This document shows, in pieces, positions 8,527 through 14,441 of a DNA stretch of 14,441 nt. The position numbers and the translations under genes were made by a program. The DNA is from an uncultured Elioraea sp. GTDB lineage: Bacteria; Pseudomonadota; Alphaproteobacteria; Acetobacterales; Acetobacteraceae. Location: contig CALKJX010000344.1 in NCBI GenBank assembly GCA_937995555.1, forward strand, positions 1-14,441, written 5' to 3'. Every line of letters begins with the position of its first letter. Position 1 is the first letter of the stretch. A model generated the notes under the pieces. The model was not told where the DNA came from, searched no databases, and saw only the letters and a program-made list of their open reading frames with translations.

Positions 8527-9429
8527 TCAGCGCGCCGCCGCCGCGACCTCGGCCGCGAAGTCCGAGGCCTCCTTCTCGATGCCCTCGCCGAGCTGGAAGC
8601 GGACGAAGCCGGCGAGCTGCGCGCCTGCCTTCTTCACCACATCCTTCACCCGGCTCTCGCCGTCGTGCACCCAGACCTGCTCCAGCAGCACGACCTCCTC
8701 GTAGTACTTGCGGACGCGACCTTCGACCATCTTCTCGACGATCGCCTCGGGCTTGCCGGAGGCGCGCGCCTGCTCGGAAAGCACGGCCTTCTCGCGGGCG
8801 AGGGCGGCCGGGTCGACCGAGCCGATGTCGAGGAACTCGGGCCGGGCAGCGGCGACATGCATGCCGATCTGCCGGCCCAGCGTGGCGAGCGCCTCGCCCG
8901 GCTCGCCCACCAGGGCCACCAGCACGCCGATCCGGCCCAGTTCAGGCTTGAGGGCGGAATGGACATAGGTCGCGACCACGCCCTCGGGCACCGACAGCAT
9001 CGCCGTGCGGCGGATCGCCATGTTCTCGCCGATCGTGGCGATCAGGTGGGTCAGCTGGTCGGCGACTGTCCGGCCGCTGCCCGGGAACGCCTTGCCCTTC
9101 AGCGCCTCGACATCGCCGCCGGCATCGAGGGCGAGCCCCGCGCAGGTGGCGACGAAGTCCTGGAAGGTCTCGTTGCGGGCGACGAAGTCGGTCTCGGCAT
9201 TCACCTCGACAATCGCCGCGCGCGTGCCCTCGGCCTTGACGCCGACCAGCCCCTCGACCGCCGTGCGGCCGGCCTTCTTCGCCGCCGCCGACAGGCCCTT
9301 CTTGCGCAGCCAGTCGATCGCCGCCTCCAGGTCGCCGCCGGTCTCGGCCAGCGCCCGCTTGCAGTCCATCATGCCCGCGCCGGTCTTCTCGCGCAGTTCC
9401 TTGACCAGCGCCGCGGTGATCTCCGCCAT
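8527..9429 (-). CDS. tsf: Translation elongation factor Ts
   Basis: EF-Ts is the nucleotide exchange factor that regenerates EF-Tu-GTP. The 300-residue protein begins with the UBA-like module containing KTGAGMMDCKRALAE (15-29) and DLEAAIDWLRKKG. The EF-Tu-contacting TDFVARN follows at 80-86, and the two core subdomains come after it. The later segment VVLLEQVWV is also typical. It is slightly longer than the E. coli protein (283 residues). ATG 9429 has AGAGGA 7 bases upstream. An upstream in-frame extension exists but is Arg-rich shadow sequence from the rpsB region. It follows rpsB by 26 bases, the standard rpsB-tsf unit. Confidence 0.97.
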   Translation of the reverse strand: MAEITAALVKELREKTGAGMMDCKRALAETGGDLEAAIDWLRKKGLSAAAKKAGRTAVEGLVGVKAEGTRAAIVEVNAETDFVARNETFQDFVATCAGLALDAGGDVEALKGKAFPGSGRTVADQLTHLIATIGENMAIRRTAMLSVPEGVVATYVHSALKPELGRIGVLVALVGEPGEALATLGRQIGMHVAAARPEFLDIGSVDPAALAREKAVLSEQARASGKPEAIVEKMVEGRVRKYYEEVVLLEQVWVHDGESRVKDVVKKAGAQLAGFVRFQLGEGIEKEASDFAAEVAAAAR

Positions 9430-9455
9430 CGATCCGTCCTCTCGTGCTGTGAGGG

Positions 9456-10265
9456 TCAGGCCCGCGCCTCGGCGGACTCCTCCGGTGCCGGCCCCTCGGG
9501 CGCGGTTTCCACGGGCGGCGGCAGCTCGTCGATCGGCACCTCCTCGGCCGCGCCGAGATCGAGCCCCGAGGCGGCCATCTCGGCCGAGATGCCGTGGAGC
9601 ACCGCGCCGGCGACGAGGTCGCAATAGAGCGCGATCGCGCGGATCGCATCGTCATTGCCGGGGATCGGGTAGGTCACGCCATCGGGGTCGGAGTTGCTGT
9701 CAAGCACCGCGACCACCGGGATGTTCAGCTTGCGCGCCTCCTGGACCGCGATCCTCTCCTTGTTCGTGTCGATGACGAACAGGATGTCCGGCAGCCCGCC
9801 CATCTCCTTGATGCCGCCCAGCGCGCGCTCGAGCTTGTCGCGCTCGCGCGTCAGCATCAGCTGCTCCTTCTTGGTCAGCCCGGTCTGCTCCTGGGCGAGC
9901 TGCTCCTCGATCGTGCGCAGCCGGCGGATCGAGTTCTGGATGGTCTTCCAGTTGGTCAGCATGCCGCCGAGCCAGCGGTGGTTCACGTAGTACTGGCCGC
10001 AGCGCTTGGCCGCCTCCGCCACGTAGTCGGCCGCCGAGCGCTTGGTGCCGACGAACAGCACGCGCCCGCCGCCGGCGACCGCGTCGCGGATCGCCTGCAT
10101 CGCCCGGCTCAGCATCGGCACGGTCTGCTGCAGGTCGATGATGTGGACCTGGTTGCGCACGCCGAAGAGGTACGGGGCCATCTTCGGGTTCCAGCGGCGG
10201 GTGTGGTGGCCGAAATGGACGCCGGCTTCCAGAAGCTGGCGCAGGGTGAACACGGGCAGGGCCAT
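9456..10265 (-). CDS. rpsB: 30S ribosomal protein S2
   Basis: S2 binds the back of the 30S subunit late in assembly and helps recruit S1. The 269-residue product shows the S2 signatures VHFGHHTRRWNPKM (16-29), FVGTKR (71-76), VNHRWLGGMLTNW (94-106), and PVVAVLDSNSDPDGVTYPIP (183-202). I chose ATG 10265 (MALPVFTLRQ) because AAGGA lies 7 bases upstream; an in-frame ATG at 10286 would put that ribosome site inside the gene. After the conserved core (to about residue 235) comes an acidic Pro/Glu/Ala tail of about 35 residues that E. coli S2 lacks. It is the first gene of the long downstream operon. Confidence 0.97.
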   Translation of the reverse strand: MALPVFTLRQLLEAGVHFGHHTRRWNPKMAPYLFGVRNQVHIIDLQQTVPMLSRAMQAIRDAVAGGGRVLFVGTKRSAADYVAEAAKRCGQYYVNHRWLGGMLTNWKTIQNSIRRLRTIEEQLAQEQTGLTKKEQLMLTRERDKLERALGGIKEMGGLPDILFVIDTNKERIAVQEARKLNIPVVAVLDSNSDPDGVTYPIPGNDDAIRAIALYCDLVAGAVLHGISAEMAASGLDLGAAEEVPIDELPPPVETAPEGPAPEESAEARA

Positions 10266-10354
10266 GGGGCCGTCCTTCTCCTTCACACGTCCGGTTCATT
10301 CCTCCGCGGCGCTGCGCCGGCCGATGCCGCTCCTGGGCATGGCCCGCACCGGAC

Positions 10355-10415
10355 CCCGGGATCACCCGGGAAGGCTGCACCGCGTGCGAATTTGCCGGCG
10401 CGGGAGCCCCCGCGC
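10355..10415 (-). promoter_or_regulatory. rpsB leader with two perfect GC hairpins (possible autoregulatory or attenuator element)
   Basis: Between the candidate promoter and rpsB there are two perfect inverted repeats. The first is GCGCGGG-GGCT-CCCGCGC (10415-10398, 7-bp stem, 4-nt loop). The second is CCCGGG-TGAT-CCCGGG (10370-10355, 6-bp stem, 4-nt loop). Neither is followed by a T run, so a classic intrinsic terminator is unlikely. S2 is known to repress its own rpsB-tsf mRNA through the leader in E. coli. Whether this leader acts the same way is inference. The first hairpin could also protect the 3' end of an upstream transcript. Confidence 0.4.
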
Positions 10416-10428
10416 ACGGGCCTAGTGG

Positions 10429-10457
10429 GTGATACAGGGCGAAAACGGCCAGGGCAA
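10429..10457 (-). promoter_or_regulatory. Candidate sigma-70-type promoter of the rpsB operon
   Basis: On the minus strand TTGCCC (10457-10452) and TATCAC (10434-10429) are separated by exactly 17 bases, including the only AT-rich patch (GTTTTC) in this stretch. The spacing is optimal and each hexamer matches four of six consensus positions. Transcription would start near 10422 and give a leader of about 157 nt before rpsB. It lies just after the stop of the small inhibitor-like gene. The call rests on pattern alone. Confidence 0.5.
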
Positions 10458-10493
10458 GCGTCGTGCGGCGCAGGGGTGCCGCGCGGCCGGGGG

Positions 10494-10733
10494 CTACCAG
10501 GTCGGATCCAACCCGGGCGGGCCGATGCCGACCTCGGTGTCCTCGGCGACGCTGGCGATCCCCTTGATCTTCCGGGCTTTCGCCACCGCCTTGGCATCCG
10601 CCTCGCCGGTGATCACGCCGATCGCGTCAAGCACCGCGCCGACATCGAAACCCGCCTCGGCGAGGTCGCGCCGCACCGCGGCGGCCGGGCGTTCGCCGCT
10701 CAGGGTCACGATCCAGGTCTTGCGCTCCGCCAC
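10494..10733 (-). CDS. Small stand-alone I9-like (subtilisin propeptide/inhibitor-like) protein
   Basis: The frame encodes 79 residues with no signal peptide or membrane segment. The pattern is strand (TWIVTLSG, 6-13), helix (AAAVRRDLAEAGF, 17-29), two strands (about 30-42, VGAVLDAIGVITGEA), helix (about 44-56), and strand (IASVAEDTEV). This is the beta-alpha-beta-beta-alpha-beta order of I9 propeptides. GIASVAEDTEVGI resembles the end of subtilisin propeptides (SVAYVEEDH-type), which occupies the protease active site. The start is GTG 10733, set by a perfect GGAGG (10741-10745) 7 bases upstream. It lies 68 bases after the stop of the S8 peptidase on the same strand, so it probably inhibits or helps fold that enzyme in trans. 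From memory, similar short proteins are sometimes labelled ketohydroxyglutarate aldolase, which the length does not support. Existence of the gene is well supported. The fold is inferred from pattern, and the function from fold plus context. Confidence 0.75.
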   Translation of the reverse strand: MAERKTWIVTLSGERPAAAVRRDLAEAGFDVGAVLDAIGVITGEADAKAVAKARKIKGIASVAEDTEVGIGPPGLDPTW

Positions 10734-10740
10734 GGCGCGC

Positions 10741-10745
10741 CCTCC
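10741..10745 (-). promoter_or_regulatory. Ribosome binding site GGAGG deciding the GTG start of the I9-like gene
   Basis: GGAGG on the minus strand lies 7 bases before GTG 10733. The frame stays open further upstream to 10883, but those codons are Arg/Pro/Ala-rich shadow of the peptidase gene, so this site fixes the start. Confidence 0.75.
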
Positions 10746-10758
10746 ATCCCCGGCCGCG

Positions 10759-10775
10759 CCCCGGCGGAACCGGGG
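10759..10775 (-). other. Intercistronic perfect hairpin between S8 peptidase and I9-like gene
   Basis: CCCCGG-TTCCG-CCGGGG forms a perfect 6-bp GC stem with a 5-nt loop. It is in the 68-base gap, 26 bases after the peptidase stop and 25 bases before the GTG of the small gene. It has no T run. It could stabilise the peptidase message or partly attenuate read-through and so set the enzyme to inhibitor ratio, or it may be chance in GC-rich DNA. Confidence 0.35.
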
Positions 10776-10801
10776 CCGGGGCGGGCTCGAGCGGAATCTA
10801 G

Positions 10802-12130
10802 CTAGGGCGCCTGGACAAGGCCAGCGCCGACCCGGGAGGCCGGCAGGGGCAGCGGCTGGGCCGAGGATTGCAGCCTGCGCCACAGCGAGGCCCCGCGCAG
10901 CGAGGGGCTGGACTGCGCCCAGAGCGCCGCACAGCCGGCGACGTGCGGTGTGGCCATCGAGGTGCCGCTGATGCTGTGGTGGCGCCGGGGCCGAGGCCAG
11001 GACGAGAACACATCGCGCCCCGGTGCGGCGATCTCGATCTTGCCGAAGTTCGAGAAGTTGGACGGGGTCAGGGTCGGATCGAGCGAAGCGACGGCCATGA
11101 TGGTCGGCGAATTGGCCGGCGCGCCGGTCGGCTTCGTCTCGTTGCCGGCGGCGGCGATGATCAGGCAGCCGGCCGAGAGCGCGGCCTGGCCGGCGGCGGT
11201 GTAGGCCGCCTGAACCGGACTCTGGCTGCCGAGCGACATCGAGATCACCTCGCAGCGATTGGCGATCGCCCAGTTCATGCCCGCAAGCACGCCCGCGCCG
11301 GTGCCGCTGCCGGAGTTGGTGAGCACCTTGCCGACGAAGATGCTGCCGGCATGGGCGATGCCGTAGCGCGGCGTGCTGCCCGGCGGGGATTTCGGCCCGC
11401 AGGCGGTGCCGATGCAGTGCGTGCCATGGCCGTTCAGATCCTGCACCGGTTGGCCGACGAAGGTGTTGGTCGTCATCGGCCGTCCTGAGAAATCGGGATG
11501 GCCGAGATCCATGCCGGTATCGAGCACCGCCACCTTGATGCCCACCCCGCTGCGGCTGCTCGGCGGCACCTTGCAGCGGATCAGCCCCCAGGTCGCGCCC
11601 AGCACTTCCGCCTCGATCTCCTCCGGCTCCGGCACCGGCACGCCCTTGAGGTCGCGCGCGATCGTGTTGGCCGCGGCGAGGAAGCCACGCAGATACTCGG
11701 AGCCGGCAGCGAAGACGAAATACTCCGGCTCGATAGTCTCGATCGGGCTGTCGGCGGCGGCAGCGGCGAAGGCGCTCATGCCATGCGCTTCGAGCGCCGC
11801 GCCGCTCACCACGGCCACGCCGATCTCGGGGAAGTTCAGCGCCTCGGCATCGCCCGCATCCTCGAGCGCGACCGCCTGGCCGGAGAAGTCGCGCGCATCC
11901 GCCATGCGAAAATCCTGCGCTCTGAGCGCCTTCGCCCCCTCCTCGGCCATGCCCTCGCGGTAGGTGACCAGATAGCGCCCGGTCTCCAGCGTGTCGCCGC
12001 CGCGCTCGAGCGCCGCGAGGAGGAGCTGTTCGGTCGATGCCGAAACGGCGACGCTGACCGGCGGACCGCCGGTCGGACTGGTTGCGGCCGCGCCACGCGC
12101 CCGCGGCCGCCTGCCTCGCCTGATTGCCAT
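10802..12130 (-). CDS. Subtilisin-like serine peptidase (S8 family) with N-terminal propeptide-like region
   Basis: The 442-residue protein has a complete subtilase triad: D204 (AVLDTGMD), H235 (NGHGTHCIGT) and S391 (GTSMATPHVAG), with the oxyanion asparagine N330 (AAAGNE). The domain ends normally in GAGLVQA. Residues 51-141 resemble an extended I9-type propeptide, starting RYLVTYREG and ending IETIEPEYFVFA, followed by a linker to about 180. The N-terminus (MAIRRGRRPRARG) is Arg-rich with no hydrophobic core, so I see no Sec or Tat signal; the enzyme may act in the cytoplasm or leave by another route. No transporter or bacteriocin gene is near. ATG 12130 has AGGAGG (12138-12143) 7 bases upstream. 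The neighbour downstream is the I9-like small protein, which suggests a regulated protease pair. Peptidase family is certain; substrate is unknown. Confidence 0.93.
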   Translation of the reverse strand: MAIRRGRRPRARGAAATSPTGGPPVSVAVSASTEQLLLAALERGGDTLETGRYLVTYREGMAEEGAKALRAQDFRMADARDFSGQAVALEDAGDAEALNFPEIGVAVVSGAALEAHGMSAFAAAAADSPIETIEPEYFVFAAGSEYLRGFLAAANTIARDLKGVPVPEPEEIEAEVLGATWGLIRCKVPPSSRSGVGIKVAVLDTGMDLGHPDFSGRPMTTNTFVGQPVQDLNGHGTHCIGTACGPKSPPGSTPRYGIAHAGSIFVGKVLTNSGSGTGAGVLAGMNWAIANRCEVISMSLGSQSPVQAAYTAAGQAALSAGCLIIAAAGNETKPTGAPANSPTIMAVASLDPTLTPSNFSNFGKIEIAAPGRDVFSSWPRPRRHHSISGTSMATPHVAGCAALWAQSSPSLRGASLWRRLQSSAQPLPLPASRVGAGLVQAP

Positions 12131-12241
12131 GGCCTTCCCTCCTGTTTGCGTTTCGGTTCGAAGCAGCGCAGCTCGCTACGTCGTCGTTACATTAACGGCC
12201 GCGCGCAGTTTCCGCGAGGAGATCGAGACGGAACGGAAAGG
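12131..12241 (-). other. 5' region of the S8 peptidase gene, no further gene seen
   Basis: These 111 bases hold the AGGAGG ribosome site of the peptidase and a small AT-rich patch (GTTAATGTAACG, about 12184-12195) that might be part of a promoter. I find no -35/-10 pair with proper spacing. No coding pattern is recognisable on either strand. Any remaining panE sequence beyond 12242 is not discernible. Confidence 0.4.
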
Positions 12242-12493
12242 TTATCGCTCCGGCAGGCGCCCCGCCGCCCGTCGCGCCTCGCAGGCCTTGGCTATGAGCA
12301 GCACGACAGCCCAGGTGCCGCGCGCGGCAGGTCGTCTGCCAGCACTGCCGTGACAGCGAGGCGCGCTTCGCCCGCGGATGGACTCTCGATCGCGAGCCCG
12401 TCGCGAGCGAGCTCGGCCTTGCGGCCGGGACGCACAAGGAACGCGGCCTCAATACCCGCCGGCCGCGCCGGCGCCGCGCACGAGAATGCGCAT
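12242..12493 (-). pseudogene. panE: Remnant of a ketopantoate reductase (PanE/ApbA-like) gene, frameshifted and truncated
   Basis: Ketopantoate reductase makes pantoate from ketopantoate with NADPH for coenzyme A synthesis. Here only N-terminal scraps remain, in three frames. Frame 1 (12493-12449) reads MRILVRGAGAAGGY and then TGA; GAGAxGGY is the PanE Rossmann loop. About 13 family residues are then missing. Frame 2 (12447-12292) continues with FLVRPGRKAELARDGLAIES, the usual next PanE block (LVRP, R, G-L-x-I-x-S), and ends at TAG. Frame 3 (12310-12242) carries AVVLLIAKAC, matching the family's VLLaxKAyd strand, and ends at TAA. The remaining two thirds of a roughly 300-residue enzyme are absent. 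The ATG shares its A with the lolD stop (TGATG) with AGGAG just before, so the intact gene was once coupled to lolD. Recognition is from family motifs in memory, not alignment. A sequencing error would explain a single shift but not the missing blocks. Confidence 0.7.
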
Positions 12494-13179
12494 CAGCTCC
12501 TGCCCTCCACCACATGGCCGTCGCGCAGGGTCAGCGTGCGGTCCATGCGCGCCGCGAGGTCCGGATTGTGGGTCGCGATCAGCGCTGCCACGCCGCGCTC
12601 GCGCACGAGCGAGAGGAGCTCGCCGAACACCACCTCGGCGGTCGCCATGTCGAGATTGCCCGTCGGCTCGTCGGCGAGCAGCAGCTTCGGCTCGTTGGCC
12701 AGCGCACGCGCGATCGCCACGCGCTGCTGCTCGCCGCCCGACAGCCGCGCCGGCCGGTGGTTCAGGCGCGCCGACAACCCGAGTGCGCCCAGCAGCGCCT
12801 CAGCACGCTGCGCCGCCTGCCCCTTCGGCACCCCGGCGATCACCTGTGGCATCGCGACGTTCTCGCGCGCGGTGAACTCGGGCAGCAGATGGTGGAACTG
12901 GTAGACGAAGCCGATGGTCGAGCGGCGGAGTTCGGTGCGGGCAGTGTCGCCGAGCGCGGACGCCTCCTTGCCGGCGACGACGATGCGCCCGCGATCGGCG
13001 TGCTCGAGCAGCCCGGCGATATGCAGCAGCGTCGACTTGCCTGCGCCCGAGGGCGCCACCAGGGCGACGATCTCGCCCGGCGCGATCGCGAGATCGACGC
13101 CGCGAAGCACCTCAAGCAGTCCGTCACCGGTGCGGAACGTGCGCGCGACACCTTCCAGCCGCAGGACGGCCTCACTCAT
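12493..13179 (-). CDS. lolD: Lipoprotein-releasing ABC transporter ATP-binding protein LolD
   Basis: LolD is the ATPase that powers release of outer-membrane lipoproteins from the inner membrane to the carrier LolA. The 228-residue protein has a Walker A APSGAGKST (42-50), where the usual first glycine is alanine, a variant I recall as common in alphaproteobacterial LolD. The Q-loop region is FVYQFHHLLPEFTARENV (91-108), typical of the LolD/MacB group. The signature LSGGEQQR (146-153), Walker B with LLLADEPTGNLD (166-177, catalytic E171) and H-loop H204 follow. All elements needed for ATP hydrolysis are present. ATG 13179 overlaps the end of lolC by 8 bases, with GAGG 9 bases upstream inside lolC, so translation is coupled. 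Its stop overlaps the ATG of the panE remnant. Confidence 0.96.
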   Translation of the reverse strand: MSEAVLRLEGVARTFRTGDGLLEVLRGVDLAIAPGEIVALVAPSGAGKSTLLHIAGLLEHADRGRIVVAGKEASALGDTARTELRRSTIGFVYQFHHLLPEFTARENVAMPQVIAGVPKGQAAQRAEALLGALGLSARLNHRPARLSGGEQQRVAIARALANEPKLLLADEPTGNLDMATAEVVFGELLSLVRERGVAALIATHNPDLAARMDRTLTLRDGHVVEGRS

Positions 13180-14422
13180 ACCGGAGCGCCTCGACCGGAT
13201 CGAGCCGCGCGGCGCGGAAAGCCGGGTAGAGCGTCGCCGCGAGCGACAGGCCGAGCGCCATCAGCGTCACCTGCAGCACCTCGTTCGGATCGACCACCGC
13301 CGGCAGGCGCGAGAGGAAGTAGATCTCGGCCTGGAACAGCTCCTGGCCGGTCAGGCCTTGGAGCCATTGCCGGATCGTTTCGATATTGAGCGAGAAGGCG
13401 AGGCCGAGCGCGACCCCGATCACCGTGCCGAGCACGCCGATCGAGGCGCCGCACATCAGGAAGATGCGCATCACCGCCCCCTTGGTCGCGCCCATGGTGC
13501 GCAGGATCGCGATGTCGCGGCCCTTGTCCTTCACCAGCATCACCAGCGAGGAGATGATGTTGAAGGCCGCCACCAGGATGATCAGGGTCAGGATCAGGAA
13601 CATCACGTTCCGCTCGACCTGCACGGCCTGGAAGAACGAGGAATTCGCCTGCTGCCAGTCCAGGATGCGCACGGGTTGTTCGCGCAGGGCGTCGCGGATC
13701 GCGAAGGCCACCTGGCGCACCCGTGTCGGGTCCTCGACGAACACCTCCACCTGCGTCGCCGCGCCCTCCTGGCGGAAATAGGCCTGCGCCGTCTCGAACG
13801 GCAGGAACACATAGGAGGAGTCGTATTCGTACATGCCGACCTCGAACAGGCCGATGATCGTGTAGGCGACCACGCGCGGCACGGTGCCGAAGGCCGTCAC
13901 CTGGCCCTGCGGCGAGACGAGGCTGATCCGCTCGCCCACGCGCAGGCCGAGGCGGGAGGCCAGCCGCGTGCCGATCAGGATCGCGTCCTCGCCCTCGAAG
14001 CGATCGAGCGAGCCGGCGACGATGTTGCCGGCGATGATCGCGCGCGCGCGCAGGTCCTCGGGTCGCACGCCGCGCGCCAGCACGCCCGAGGCCCCGCCCC
14101 GCTCGCCGGTGCCGAGCACCTGCCCCTCGACGATCGGGATCGCCTGCACCACGCCGGGCACGCGGCGGATGCGCTCGGCCGCCGCGTCGAACTCCGCGAG
14201 CGGCCCGGCCGCGCCATAGATGCCGAGATGCCCGTTCAGCCCGAGGATCTTGCCGAGCAGCTCCTGGCGGAAGCCGTTCATCACGCTCATCACGATGATC
14301 AGCGTGGCGACCCCGAGCGCGATCCCGGCGAGCGAGAATGCCGCGATCACGCTGACGAAGCCTTCCGCCTTGCGCGCGCGCAGGTAGCGGAACGCGACCA
14401 TCCGCTCGAAGGGGCCGAACAT
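13172..14422 (-). CDS. lolC: Lipoprotein-releasing ABC transporter permease (LolC/LolE family)
   Basis: This inner-membrane permease extracts lipoproteins and passes them to LolA. The 416-residue protein has four membrane segments: about 23-48, 272-297, 317-345 and 382-401. A large periplasmic domain (about 50-270) lies between the first two, the MacB/LolC plan. The amphipathic entry FERMVAFRYLRARK precedes the first helix, and the cytoplasmic loop VKDKGRDIAILRTMGATKG (297-315) is the coupling region that contacts LolD. The C-terminus RAARLDPVEALRYE is the family's usual ending. ATG 14422 is near the window edge; I see no strong ribosome site in the 19 bases before it. Only one permease gene accompanies lolD here, so the complex may be a homodimer of a LolF-like permease, or a second permease may lie elsewhere. 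LolC versus LolE cannot be decided from sequence alone. Confidence 0.94.
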   Translation of the reverse strand: MFGPFERMVAFRYLRARKAEGFVSVIAAFSLAGIALGVATLIIVMSVMNGFRQELLGKILGLNGHLGIYGAAGPLAEFDAAAERIRRVPGVVQAIPIVEGQVLGTGERGGASGVLARGVRPEDLRARAIIAGNIVAGSLDRFEGEDAILIGTRLASRLGLRVGERISLVSPQGQVTAFGTVPRVVAYTIIGLFEVGMYEYDSSYVFLPFETAQAYFRQEGAATQVEVFVEDPTRVRQVAFAIRDALREQPVRILDWQQANSSFFQAVQVERNVMFLILTLIILVAAFNIISSLVMLVKDKGRDIAILRTMGATKGAVMRIFLMCGASIGVLGTVIGVALGLAFSLNIETIRQWLQGLTGQELFQAEIYFLSRLPAVVDPNEVLQVTLMALGLSLAATLYPAFRAARLDPVEALRYE

Positions 14423-14441
14423 GGCGCGCTAACGTCTCAGC

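Noticed and set aside
10355..10415. Leader hairpins as an intrinsic terminator for the peptidase/inhibitor unit
   Set aside because: Neither stem is followed by a T tract on the minus strand, so I list them as leader structure only.
12192..12515. 107-codon minus-strand frame overlapping the end of lolD
   Set aside because: Arg/Ala-rich with no motif. The PanE-like blocks lie in the other two frames, so this is not the real reading.
13029..13056. Alanine in place of the first Walker A glycine in LolD as a sign of inactivity
   Set aside because: The GAGKST part, signature, Walker B and H-loop are intact, and I recall APSGxGKST as usual in alphaproteobacterial LolD.
1..14441. CRISPR array, tRNA, rRNA, insertion sequence ends or phage attachment site
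   Set aside because: No spaced direct repeats, no cloverleaf-like or rRNA-like sequence, and no transposase or integrase motif in any frame that I could see.

Overview
The window is about 14.4 kb of very GC-rich DNA, and every gene I can support lies on the minus strand. The gene order rpsB-tsf-pyrH-frr-uppS-cdsA-dxr-rseP-bamA-skp, with dxr after cdsA rather than before uppS, together with a lolC-lolD pair, points to an alphaproteobacterium. The base composition and protein flavour suggest Rhodospirillales/Acetobacteraceae (Roseomonas-like). That placement is inference, since no rRNA or other taxonomic marker is present.

Read in the direction of transcription (high to low coordinates), there are three blocks. 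Block 1 (14422-12242) holds lolC and lolD, the inner-membrane permease and ATPase of the lipoprotein-releasing ABC transporter. They are followed by a broken ketopantoate reductase gene (panE-like) whose ATG shares one base with the lolD stop codon. Block 2 (12130-10494) is accessory: a subtilisin-like S8 serine peptidase without an obvious signal peptide, then a 79-residue protein that looks like a free-standing I9-type subtilisin propeptide/inhibitor. A perfect GC hairpin lies between them. Block 3 (10457-1) starts with a plausible sigma-70-type promoter and a roughly 160-nt leader with two perfect hairpins. It then runs through ribosomal protein S2, elongation factor Ts, UMP kinase, ribosome recycling factor, undecaprenyl diphosphate synthase, CDP-diacylglycerol synthase, DXP reductoisomerase, the RseP site-2 protease, BamA and the start of an OmpH/Skp chaperone that leaves the window.

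Block 3 couples translation (S2, Ts, RRF), nucleotide supply (UMP kinase), isoprenoid and lipid-carrier synthesis (Dxr, UppS), phospholipid synthesis (CdsA) and outer-membrane biogenesis (RseP, BamA, Skp). Many junctions overlap or lie within about 50 bases, so it reads as one long operon with translational coupling. Block 1 serves the same envelope theme.

The part least like textbook synteny is the peptidase plus inhibitor-like pair between two housekeeping blocks, next to an eroded panE. The pair resembles a protease/inhibitor or protease/chaperone-in-trans module and is the best candidate here for a little-described system. The long plus-strand open frames opposite these genes are GC-driven shadows.
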